DNA of 64,000 nt from Actinomucor elegans (lineage: Eukaryota; Mucoromycota; Mucoromycetes; Mucorales; Mucoraceae): positions 3,410,001 through 3,474,000 of the forward strand of contig JAMSLZ010000001.1 of NCBI GenBank assembly GCA_026027325.1, given 5' to 3'. Under the pieces are notes generated by a model. The model searched no databases and was not told the origin of the DNA. It saw only the letters and a program-made list of their open reading frames with translations. Positions 1 through 10,573 of this stretch are shown here, piece after piece. Within the stretch, counting starts at the first letter, position 1. Each line of letters opens with the position of its first letter. The translations under genes were made by a program, and so were the position numbers.

Positions 1-2594
1 TTTCGACTTGTGAAGAGGCTCACGCGAGATCACCTTGAATTTGCCTTTTCTGGGAGCCGTAAATTCTATTATCAAGAAGGTTTTATTAGTAAAATGATTC
101 CATCTTTATAGATTCTCGATAACAGAGCAATGAGTAATGTACTTCAGCTACTTGCAGTATTAGACAAAGAAAAAGAAAAACCTAATAAAATACTACAAGA
201 AATGGGGCAAATGAGAGATAGTAGACGTTTCTGATTCGTGACACATTTAATTCACACCCTCAGTTAAACCTTTGGTTCATTTCTTAAACCATAAACCTCT
301 TTCTTGAGATCCTGGACAGAACACTATTTATCATTATTTACTATCACAGGTACAACTGCTTTAATGAAACGGCATTTATTTGAGTGATTTTCTCCACAAA
401 CCCGAGAATTGTTTTAAAGTTTGGAACTAAGCAAGTGTTTTACATGATGTAACTTGTACAATGAAATTTTCAAAGGTTAGGTTTCTCACTGGGCTCTCTC
501 TAAGAACAGCGTAGTAGTAGATCATATCACGGTTTCTCTTGATGCAAGCTGATTGGTCTCAAAGCAGTAGCGTCTGTTTCATAAGACCCTGTTCACTCCT
601 CAGTATTCATCACTGTCAGATTACTCTAATTAAAGCTAATCAATTAAGTGTCTTTTATTAGCTACGAGTATCTGCGTCTTTATTATCCTCTGCCATCAGC
701 TGTTATGAGGTATATTATGATCATGTACAATACAGTGACAATTCTGCATGCAAGATGCAGCTCACTGGAAGAATAATCTTCTCTACTGTTTGGTTCAATA
801 CAATGCATTTGTTCGGATACCTTTAAATGTCTCAAAAAGAACTCATTGTGAGCTCATTGTTTCCATTTACCATATGTGAGCACTTGTGAGACACATTTTG
901 CGCCTGTGGACAGCATACGTTTCTATGATCTGATTCCTGTATTTGGCAGTATAATACCTGCTGATGACTCAAGTAAGCAGCGTTTTTAACAAACAATATT
1001 TTATACTGGCTCAATGGATCTAGCAGATAAATGAATAATCTCTTGGCTAACCGGTTTTGAAGTATATCAAAAGAAGTTTCTTTGCAAGAATGTTTATTTC
1101 ATTACACAACATGCTCCGTCACCTGGATGATAAACTACCCTTTGAATATCAATTCAAATAGGAAAATCACTCCCATTCAAATCGTTTCGTGAAACAAGAT
1201 ACCTCGTCCTTTTCTTCAAAGAGATACCATTACCTGTAGTCATAATCGATCGGTAACTTTCATTTTAGTTTAATATCGATGAGCCATATCCATATAGGAG
1301 TTATTCACCGTCTATTGAGTTGTGTTTTAGATTATTTATAAGCCCTGAATCTGGGTACAATTGAGTCCATTTCTAGGAATGTTCGTAACACATGTTTTAC
1401 ATATCATGTGCCTCTTTTTTTTTACAGCATGTATCGCTTATCAATGAGTACTTCAATAATTGATAATGCCTCTCATAAGGTTTTTAATGAATTAAACTAT
1501 ATTCATATCAGGCCTAGTCTAATAAATAACCCATTCTTATATCAATATGAGCCTGGTATTTAGATACATAGCACCCTCATCTATCTAATGAACTATTATC
1601 CAAAGCAGGGTAACTGCTATTAACACTGGGAAAGACCTCAGAATTTGGGGAAACCTTTAAAATCACTACATTACGTCTAGATTCATAGAAAATCAAGTAA
1701 AATCTTTGCATCTCAAGAAACTCGTAGAGCTAAACTTTCTCTTTTTAACGGACCAACTTTTATAGTAGTTATATGTCGATAGAGATGGGTGCTAGGCCTT
1801 GACAAACTCTGAAACAGGCACAAGATTCTCATTGACTAACGGATTTTAAATTTAATGATGTTCACGCTTCATTGGTCTTCCTGAACTTGAATATGAGAGC
1901 CAAGACATACTCAATAAAAATAATCATTTAACTTTTTTTTTTCTATACGAACAAATGATAGCGATACATACACTATTTTCAGGAAAGTCATAGATCAAGA
2001 CTAGTTCTTTTCAACGCACCCAAGCTCATAGCACTACAAAACTCCGCGACAATTGCGTTAATCTGACCGGGAGCAAGCTTTTCTTAATGTTTTACAAAAA
2101 AACTATATCAATGAAAATAGAATAAGATTTTCTTCAAATTTGATCAAGGGCATGAAGCACAAATAGACAAGCATTTCCTATATTCTAGTTTTAATTTTAG
2201 ATACATAATTTCGATCAAATTTTCTGGAAAAATTCAAAGTTAGGAAATCAGCATAGCACGCTAATTTACATGCACGATCTCTGCTGATCTTGATCGAATG
2301 TCGCATCAGATCACTAATTTCTGCTTTGAATGAGTAACTCCATCTAATAAAAACCTTAACCTGGCTCTGGTACAGTTAATATCTAGCTTTTTTTAAGCTA
2401 AATTATACTATTTTGCGTTTAGCCCTAATTGAAAGACATTAAAACCAACGTTCAAACTAGAATGGCTATCGTATGGTATTTTATTAAATTAAGCTATATT
2501 ATATCAGATAAATGAATAAGTAATGTGGTCTCATTAATAGAAACTGGTATATAGCATTGCATATTAAACCAAGGAGGGGAAGGGTTATTTTTTT
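1..2594. other. Gene-free AT-rich stretch
   Basis: I see no coding exon I can support on either strand; the open frames are short, lack family signatures and are not joined by plausible splice sites. The only recognisable structure is one copy of the dispersed repeat at about 2281-2347. The 3' end of the membrane-transporter gene on the minus strand lies at the right border. Confidence 0.6.
2281..2347 (-). repeat. Dispersed repeat copy 1
   Basis: Diverged copy in reverse orientation. The block GAATGTCGCATC followed by GAATGAGTAACTCCATCT matches the reverse complement of the family core (see the copies at 7665 and 28181). Confidence 0.55.
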
Positions 2595-5500
2595 TTACTT
2601 GTGTGTTTCAAGCCAGCTTTGAGGACTTTCAACTCCCACCAACTTTTCAACACACACTGCAGCCTCATTGAGCTCCTGCGTAAAGATATAAGAAGCCACA
2701 GAATACGCACAGTAACTAGGAAACGTATCATTATGGATTTGTTCTGGGTATTTAGCAATGACCATGCATAGCTTTTCGGATAGTTTGTCCTTGAGGTCAT
2801 CTGGTGAAATCATGTAAGGCGGTAAAGGCATCTTACTAAACAGTGTAGCAGATAACTGACGCATGACCGTCAATAAACAGGCGACATAATCAAACTTTTC
2901 TTCATCCAATACGCTTATAAGATGGCGACGCCATGATCTGTCCATAGCACCAGCAGTATAGGCCATACCTTCAATCAAGTCTGCCATATTGTTCAACTTT
3001 TCGATCAATAGACGATACGTTTCGAATGGAAACCTGCCCTTTAATGGAGGCTCAAGCTTTGAGAGTCTGAGATAAGTCTCTTCATCTTTCAGCTGCCTTT
3101 GCAGGTGCAATGTTAGTTGTCGAAAAGCCTTGGCCTGGTTTTGTGTTTGATGGTCCAAGCTATCCGTCAGGATATCAGCAAAGATAATGCCATACAGCAT
3201 ACCCATATCATAGAATGTACGTGAGATACGCTTTCTCAAAGCGACACGTCCTGTCACGGGTCTAGGTACTAGGTTTACCACGAAAGAAGCTAAAATGCCT
3301 AGTACAACAAATATCATTCTCTAGTAAAATCGTTTAATGGATTTTCAAGTCAGGACTATATATAAGATAGTTTTTACCTTTCCAGCCGCCATTTCAATAC
3401 TATCATATTGAAGGGCGCCTCCAACAGCGTTTTGATAGGCTGTAGTTATCACCTGTTTAATAAACTTGAGTAAACACTTCTATGTCATAGCAGCCTAAAT
3501 CATTTACCATTAAATACGCAAACTGTGTCATGATAGCCAAAAAGCTGTAAACAGGTTTCATAAAGAAGATATAGTGGAATGGGGCCAACACAAAGAAAGA
3601 CAGGACAGCGATACCGTATGGGTTACCTCTTACAATTTCCCATGCTATAATGCTCAGTACGCAACCTAAAATCGAACCCATTAAACCGAAAAGGATGCTA
3701 TGAGGAAGGTCATTAGACGACAGATACATAAACAGTGGCTTACTCTTCTCTTACGTAAAGTTAAACATGCCTGCCATTGGAAACATCCACATCAATAACG
3801 TATTGGCTACCCATTGGCCGCCCCAGCCAGTAAACCAACCTACACTTTGAGGAAGATAAGCTGGCAACGATAAAAGTATAAAGGCAGTAGCCGTCTTTAT
3901 GGCAAACAAGGTTTCCATGCTGTACAGCCAGTCTATGACGTTACTAAAAACATTGAATACTTTTTCTCTGGGTGTTACTGGCGCATCTACATCGGGATTG
4001 CGTGGAGAAGGGCGATTGCTTCGGTTGATAGCGCACACATACGCTTCATCCACTCGAGCTTCTTTACTTTCAGCTTTATCTGAACTCTTCAATCCTAGTT
4101 CGCTATCCAAGTCTTCTTGATCAATGTTCGATTGATAGACGCTACTTTCAGAAATTGAAATGCGCTCATTGATCTGCCCTCCCAGCACCGCTTTATTACT
4201 TACAGAAGGCTTAAACCACTTGATAAATGGAACACGAGGAAACCAAAACTTGCGGCGTTTAGGTCGGGTCCAATCCAACTTTTCAATCAATGAAACCAGC
4301 GATTGGACCTTGTTGGCGAATCCCAAAAGATTGAATTGAAACAAGTAAATTACTTGCTGCGTCATATCTTCATTTGTATTGACGTTCTCTCTCCATTTCC
4401 GAATTTCTGTTTCGTAAGCTATAATAAAGCTTTCCATCTTCTCGGAAGACATCGTGTACTGAATGTCTTGAGGCTTCTTGGATACAAAAAGACGTGGGAA
4501 AGGCCAGCACAACGTGCTCAATAATGAGCGAGGCTGTTCTTTGAATGTATCGACTCTTTGATTGCATTCAGTCAGCGCTTGCTGGCAGGCTTGTGCCAGG
4601 GCGGCAGCTGCCGCCTTAACACTGTCGATATTACCATGTACATTACTGGCGCCAACCTGAGACAGGTTCTCTTCATATTTGCAGAGCAAACTTACTCCAA
4701 TACCGTGTAAGGGTGTACGCAGTTCTTTGATCTTTTGAGTGATATGGCTCACATCGTTTTGCGAGAGACGACTGTAAAGCACTACAAACTCGACCGTGTG
4801 TTGATTGTCTACTAGTTTGATCAACGTGTTTTGAAGACGACCGCGCAAGGCAGTAAAAGTGGGCTTTGTTGCTTCTTGGTGATCGACGGATATAAATGTA
4901 CGTGTGGTTTCTGCAAATAAGAGGTTATAGTCCTTGAGAGCACCACTCAAGGCATCAAAATATTTGGTTGCACTATCCTCAGGCCATAAGAAAATATTGA
5001 CCAAAAGTCCAATAGCAGTTGCGAAAAGTAAAGGTTTCATAAAAGTCAGCTAAATCCCACCAGGAGATAATTAGTATATGCCAACGTAAATCATTACTTG
5101 CTATAAAAACTTTACTGTCAAGCCTGTTTGGAAACCTGGTATGTTTGCATTTTGGGTCAGTGAAAACTAATAGATCCTATATGAGCAATGGCACAGACAA
5201 ACAACTATATTAGCATTACTTACAGATCCAACCATACCAGCAAACGTAGTAATAAACTGGACTAGAATAATGAAAAAGTTAGTAAATCTGATCTATTTTT
5301 TTTTTTCAAAATGGTGCGTACTTTGAGGGAACTTTGTTCGGATATAGGCGATAGAGAATATAAGTATAAAGCAAAATATGGCGCTTATGACTGAGGATGC
5401 AGGCTGTAAAGGAGATTCTACAGATGGATCTCTAGCAAGGTTTGCTAAGTAGTTGCCCAAAAGACACCAAGAAGCTCCAATTGTTGCACTGAGCGTGCCT

Positions 5501-5916
5501 TGAATGGCCAACTAAGTCCAGGTATTTTAGATCCCTACAGTCTTCTAGGGTTTTTTTGGTCAACTTACTTTAAAGTGAATGCCTATTATGATAGGGATCA
5601 GGATTTTTCCCACTTGCAAATACAAATCAATCAAAACTCATATTTACCTATTGGTTTGACAGGGAAATACAATAGTGTTCCCAAGGTAACTAGTGTGCTT
5701 GCTGGACCAATTGATTTTCTAGTATTATCCACCAAAACGAAAATCAATGCGATACTGACCGAGATGGCTGCCTTGATCGTCGTTCGAAGAACTGGTAAAG
5801 GCGGTATCTTTGATCTGACTTTTTGAACGAAGCCTAACCAAGGAAACAAGTTGCACTTTAATATACTAATTGTACTACACCAAAATCAATAATTTACTTT
5901 TATCAGCTCGATCCAT
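2595..5916 (-). CDS. ArAE_2/FUSC-like membrane transporter (Bre4-like)
   Basis: Large multi-exon membrane protein of roughly 930 residues. An N-terminal hydrophobic block (from about residue 15, with PVLRTTIKAAISVSIALIFVL) carries several membrane segments. It is followed by a long, mostly hydrophilic helical region (about 190-540), a second membrane block (AIKTATAFILLSLPAYLPQS onward) and a soluble C-terminal domain with PRPVTGRVALRKRISRT. This two-block layout matches the fungal ArAE_2_N/FUSC_2/ArAE_2 family, which includes yeast Bre4; the substrate is unknown. I place the start at the ATG at 5914-5916 (context ACCATGG). A 19-nt first exon splices in phase to an exon ending at 5833, then to a 14-nt micro-exon at 5569-5582, a 38-nt exon and larger exons. 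It is divergent from the aldo/keto reductase, 209 bp away. The family call is firm; transport function is inferred. Confidence 0.82.
5569..5582 (-). other. 14-nt micro-exon in the ArAE_2 gene
   Basis: The preceding exon ends in phase 1 at 5648 (donor GTAAAT). The 14 nt between an ATAG acceptor and a strong GTAAGT donor restore phase 0 for the next exon beginning at 5511. Joined, they read PVKPIG-IHFK-LAIQGTLS, uninterrupted and typical of the loop before the next membrane helix. Direct joining of the flanking exons breaks the frame. Confidence 0.7.
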
Positions 5917-6125
5917 GGTTTTTCAATAAAGAAAAAAAAGAGAAGAAATCGTCGATGAAAAAGAAAGACATGTTTGTGACGCAGGTTTCAAATAAGAAAT
6001 AATATTCCTTGCTGACTGTTAGCTTACTATGCACTTCAGCCTCTTTTTACATTCAAGCGGAGACAGAGCTTACGTAACGCAGTTTGTATATAAAAGATTG
6101 CACTCTTTGTCCTTGATATTCGTTA
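5917..6125. promoter_or_regulatory. Divergent promoter region, transporter/aldo-keto reductase
   Basis: The two start codons are only 209 bp apart on opposite strands, so the core promoters must lie here. The transporter side has an A-rich tract at about 5927-5965. I recognise no specific operator. Confidence 0.5.
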
Positions 6126-7487
6126 ATGTCTACTAGTCGCGTGTTTAAACTGTAAGGATAAGAATAGGTTTACGGTAGTGAATTGATAACCTTTTTTTTT
6201 TAAAAAAAAAAAATAGAAACAATGGCCTATCAGTGCCTGCTATTGGGTTGGGCACTTGGCGATCACAGCCCTCAGAGGTTTATGATGCTGTAAAAACAGC
6301 TATCAAAACTGGGTAACAAGACATACTTTTTTTTTCCTTGTGTGTATTTGAGTATTAATAAGTGATTACTCATCTATATAGCTATCGGCACATTGATACC
6401 GCATCTGTGTGTACGTGTAATACAAAAGTTTCGGAAATGCTTGCTAACAAGCTATATAGATGGGAATGAAAAGGAAGTAGGTCAAGCTATTAAAGACAGC
6501 GGTGTGCCTCGTGAAGAACTTTTCATTACTACCAAGTTATGGAATACCAGCCATCGACCTGAGCTTGTTCAGGCCGCATTTGAAAAATCACTCGAGAACT
6601 TGCAACTGGAGTACTTGGATCTTTATTTAATGCACTGGTAATCAGCGTTCCATATTTTTTTCTCCAGACTACTCAATGCACTTTTATAGGCCTGTATCTT
6701 TTCAGCCTTCTGATGTAAAGCAACCAAGGGATGAAAAAGGTCATATTCTTTTAGATGATACAGATTTCACTGTGACTTATGCTGTAAAGCGATTAATAAG
6801 GATGCTATAGACTGAGTTTTTACTGATTTCATCTTTTCGCAGGCGATGGAGAAACTCGTTGGTACAAGACTTCGTTCGATCGGTGTCAGTAACTTTAGCA
6901 TTGAAAATCTCGAAAAGTTATCCAATACGGCCCGAATTCCTCCTTCAGTAAATCAAGTAATTAAACATAAGGATCAGAATTTGGATATACGTTTTACGTA
7001 TTTTTTACAATCTAGATTGAAGTGCATCCCTTCCTATGTCAAAAAGAACTAGTGGATTACTGCCAAAAGCATAATATATTGGGTATAAATTTACTTTTTA
7101 ATAACGAGTATAATCAAACTAACTTGTAGTTAGTTACCGCATACTCTCCTCTTGGAAGCAATGATTCTCCATTAATGAAAGACGAAACAATAGTAAGCGC
7201 ATTGTTGTATAAGCTCACAGGTAACTGATAGTTATACTCTTTAGATTGACATTGCTACTAGACACGACGCAACAGCAGCCCAGGTATTGATCGCATGGGG
7301 TATTGAAAGAGGCTATAGTGTCCTTCCCAAGTCAGTTACCGCCTCTCGCATTATTTCCAACTTGAAGGAAGTACAAATAAGCCAAGAGGATGTTAAACGC
7401 ATCAATCATTTGATTGAGAATCACGGTCCTCAGCGATTAGGTGACCCATACTATTCTTGGCAAGTGGATGTTTTCGGTCTTCACTAG
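6126..7487 (+). CDS. Aldo/keto reductase
   Basis: NAD(P)H-dependent carbonyl reductase of the AKR superfamily, about 290 residues. The first exon ends at an in-phase GTAAGG donor, and the next exon opens with [13 protein letters not shown], the usual AKR N-terminus. The catalytic tetrad is visible: Asp and Tyr in [13 protein letters not shown], Lys in FITTKLWNT and His in LYLMHWP. Further AKR hallmarks are RSIGVSNFS, the substrate-loop region PSVNQVEVHPF, and the cofactor-binding stretch [11 protein letters not shown] with NLKEVQIS. The gene has at least six introns, one splitting the tetrad Tyr codon. The C-terminus resembles fungal xylose/glycerol reductases, but the substrate cannot be read from sequence. 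No active-site residue is missing. Confidence 0.9.
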
Positions 7488-7664
7488 GATAAAGTCAAAT
7501 AAACCTTTACAATGCGAGACGCTGATTATACTTTTTTTTGATTTGATAAGAATCCTTTTATTCATTAAATATTACAAAACTAAGTAACGTACTTTAGCTA
7601 ACGAATGAACAAACACTTGCAAGGTCCTGTTTCCAACTGTTACTAATATCAAACTTTTTATAGA

Positions 7665-7728
7665 TACAGCAGCTCATTTTGAACATGAATAATTAAACAA
7701 ATGCGACATTTGACCGAGAGCTAAAAGA
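7665..7728 (+). repeat. Dispersed repeat copy 2
   Basis: One of the best-preserved copies: CAGCAGCTCATTTTGAACAT, then ATGCGACATTTGACCGAGAG. It forms a tandem-like pair with the next copy, about 85 bp further on. Confidence 0.75.
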
Positions 7729-7811
7729 TAATTTGACGGTTATAACTTGCTACTAGCCAAGAAAAGTGTAGTATATTAAAAAAATCTTTAACTAAATAAA
7801 GATTTTAATAG

Positions 7812-7874
7812 GTGCAGCAATTCATTCTGAGTATGAGCAACTAAATAAATGTAATATTTGACCGAGAGATCAGG
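7812..7874 (+). repeat. Dispersed repeat copy 3
   Basis: Same orientation as the preceding copy, reading GTGCAGCAATTCATTCTGAG, then ATATTTGACCGAGAGATC. The left flank AGATTTTAATAG resembles the TTTTAGTAG flank of other copies, so the repeated unit extends left of the core. Confidence 0.75.
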
Positions 7875-8439
7875 AGATATTCAAAATAGGGAAATCCTAG
7901 ATGCAATTGCTCTTGAGGCGTTTTTCGGGGTCCGACAAAGTTTTGATATTTATAGTGATGGTATAAAATGGCCTCTTTAATGCATATTGTATTAATACTG
8001 TAAATCCTAAATGTTAATAAGTATTTTGTTTATATTTATTTTTATATCCGTTTCTAAAAGTTGCAAAAACCATATAGCATTTGCACCATTCGTTGATATT
8101 TTATTTTTCACAAGCATTGTTAATGCACTTTTTAATTATAATCAATTGTTTGCTATTAAACAGTAGATTAGTTTTACATAAAAAAAATCAGATCTAATGG
8201 TGCAAATATTAAATTAATGCATAGATTTACTTTTGATAAAAAAAAAAACGTTTTTGTAGGTTTTATAAATGCAATCATAGCTTGAGAACTGCATATCAAA
8301 ATATTTATTAATATTTGACATTTTTTCGAGATTTGCAATATTAATATACTAGTCTTGTTGACCCCGATCAATTTTCAGCCCTTTTTTTTTTGGTGGCATA
8401 AATCATTTCAAGGTTCACATTTCGGCTCCATTCTCAGCA

Positions 8440-8540
8440 TTAGATCTCTCGGTTGATCTCGGTCAAATGTTGGATCTACTCGGTTGTTCCTGCTTAGAAT
8501 GAGTTGCTGCATCTACTAAAACTTTTATTTAACTAAAACT
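8440..8540 (-). repeat. Dispersed repeat copy 4
   Basis: Reverse orientation and the longest match: GATCTCTCGGTTGATCTCGG, then TCAAATGTTGGATCT, then GAATGAGTTGCTGCATCTAC, continuing into TAAAACTTTTATTTAACT. It defines the outer flank of the unit. Confidence 0.75.
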
Positions 8541-8601
8541 TGATGAATGTGCTATGACTAGCAGTAAAATATATATGCCTCATGCATAACCTTCTAATCA
8601 T

Positions 8602-8677
8602 TGTTGGATTGACTAATTTCAGTCCAATTTTGCATCTGTTTAGCGATCCATGTCCAGAATGGACTGCTACATCTACC
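8602..8677 (-). repeat. Dispersed repeat copy 5
   Basis: Reverse orientation, about 80 bp from the previous copy: CAGTCCAATTTTGCATCTGT, then CCAGAATGGACTGCTACATC. The GACCGAGA part has largely decayed. Confidence 0.6.
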
Positions 8678-9338
8678 AAGCTTTAAAGAAGCTCTTAGTT
8701 GGTCAATAAGCAAATATCTTGTAAAAAAAAAAAAAAAAAAAAGGCCATTTGTTTTGAACTGCTATAGAGAACGCACTATATCAAAGACACTTCAGATGGT
8801 CATACATCAAAAGAAACATGCATTACGTAGAGAAAAGAATGCATTACATGGCATTGCAGAATTAGTTTGAAACATTTGGAATTTTCCCGCGTGTTGATGG
8901 GTCGCTAGATCCAAGAGGTTGTTGTGTATAGGAAGGTTTTTTTATTTAATGAATGATGACAAATGATTGTAAGCGAGTAATGAAGGGAAGGGCAATTGTG
9001 GAGGAACGTATAATCGTTTGAATGGTGATATATGTACATAATATAGATGAAATAAAAATTAGTGATAATACATGAAAACAAGTCTAAAGGTATATAAGGG
9101 TGATAGTAGTAGTGTACATAAGGTCTATATAATTGATGGGCATAGATTGTCGGTGGAGTAAATAGTTGTATCGAAAAAAGAATTAGTTTGATACTGATGC
9201 AGTGATATGCTGTGTGTGTATAGTAATTAATGAATTGCAATTGTTGGTTGCAGTGTAACGTATGAATAATACAGGTTTTTCTTGAAGCCAACCTCGTTTA
9301 CAACAATAGTGTAGGTATTCGCAATGATACTAGATTGC

Positions 9339-10573
9339 TTACTTGTTCTGCATCCAGGGATGCATCTATGGTAGCGTGTTAGTGCCTGCTGAATGCATTT
9401 CAATAGCTTTACATACCTTTATATCCTTTAAGGTGATACGATTCTTTGGGTTCTTTTCAAGAAGTTTATCGATTAAATCAACGAGTGTAGGGTCAATATT
9501 ATCAGTATGTGTAACACTATAGATACTGTAAGTATATCAAGTAGATATCAGTCACTACTATACATACGATTTGGTTTGAATATCAGTATATAAATCCAAG
9601 AGACTTGGTTTTTGAAAAGGCAAATGTCCATAAGCAAGGCAATAAAGAGTAACACCCATAGACCAGATATCAGCACATGTAGGAGATTGGTCTTTTGACA
9701 CTATGGATAGTTAGTACACAACACAAAATAGAGAGAATGATGCTCTGTAGACATACCTTTTTTCAATAGTTCTGGTGCCATAAATGCAGGGGAGCCTACA
9801 CTGCAGCTGCTTTTAAGGCGACCATTTGTAATACAAGTGGCGTTACCAAAGTCAATCAATTTGACAGTGCTGTCATTTGACAAGACTAAATTCTGAGGTT
9901 TGATATCTCTATGAATGATTTTGTTCCGGTGTACTATAACGGTATGAGTTTTTACGGCTGTTATTGGCTCATATGGATACTTACAATGATCCACAGCTTC
10001 TACTAGTTGCTCGAAAATATGGCGACATACATCATTTGAGTAAGGTTTTGTCACTTGATGAGGTTTGACATCCATAACAATGCCTTTTTCAGCAATTTCG
10101 GTTACTAGAAATATGGACTCTTGATGTTCTGGGTCGTCGATAATTTCGATAAACTTGATAATATTTTCATGGTTTGGTAAACACTGCAAGATTTCGGCTT
10201 CTTGGAGTGTTGTGACGGTTGCTGTTTTGTTACTGTTCAATTTTCGTTTTTTAGTTGAAATCTCTTCATACGATACAGATCGTCTCCCTAGAGGACCTGA
10301 CTGAAAGAATAGCTCAGACTGATGCTGTCTTGCTAGTCGAGATTTATTGAATTCCTTGATAGCCTATATAGGTTGTGTTAATCATTATTCAAACTGAAAG
10401 ATGCTCGTATTTACATAATGTTTGTTGGTTTTGATTTCGATAGCAAGGTGAACAACTCCTGATGCGCCTTGTCCTATTTCGCGTAATAACTTGTATCGAC
10501 CAGCTATTTGGCGCTTTTTGGCGTTTTTCCAGCGACGATGTAATTGTAAAGGTGAGTTAAACCAGCGAGTCAT
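9339..10573 (-). CDS. CaMKK/Snf1-activating-type Ser/Thr protein kinase
   Basis: Six exons (10573-10415, 10363-9985, 9933-9757, 9700-9568, 9525-9417, 9365-9339) join in phase to a 327-residue kinase. All core motifs are present: Gly loop GQGASGVV, VAIK-type Lys in YAIKEFNKS, HRDIKPQN, LIDFGNA, and SCSVGSPAFMAPELL in the activation/P+1 region, then ADIWSMGVTLYC and LPFQKP. GSPAFMAPE and MGVTLYC are typical of the CaMKK/Sak1/Tos3/Ssp1 group that phosphorylates the AMPK/Snf1 activation loop; that role is inferred. The protein ends right after the HPWM of subdomain XI, so no C-terminal autoinhibitory or calmodulin-binding tail is visible. The 27-nt last exon could instead read through a donor-like GTAAGC into a further exon, so the C-terminus is the least certain part. 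Confidence 0.8.

Larger units (their letters stand above)
7488..9338. other. Gene-poor spacer rich in dispersed repeats
   Basis: Very AT-rich interval with no supported gene. It holds two direct and two inverted copies of the dispersed repeat (7665-8677) and an A-run near 8729-8747. A 128-codon open frame on the minus strand at 8905-9291 is Tyr/His/Ile-rich low complexity and is not called. Confidence 0.6.

Noticed and set aside
1..2594. Small open frames (for example 832-1014) as genes
   Set aside because: They are around 60 codons with no motif, no splice partners and no conservation signal that can be read from sequence.
7665..8677. CRISPR-like array from repeated cores
   Set aside because: The repeats are diverged, occur in both orientations and are irregularly spaced, and the genome is eukaryotic.
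8905..9291. 128-codon minus-strand open frame
   Set aside because: Composition is dominated by Tyr, His, Ile and Thr from AT-rich DNA, with no domain, no splice context and no promoter-like leader.
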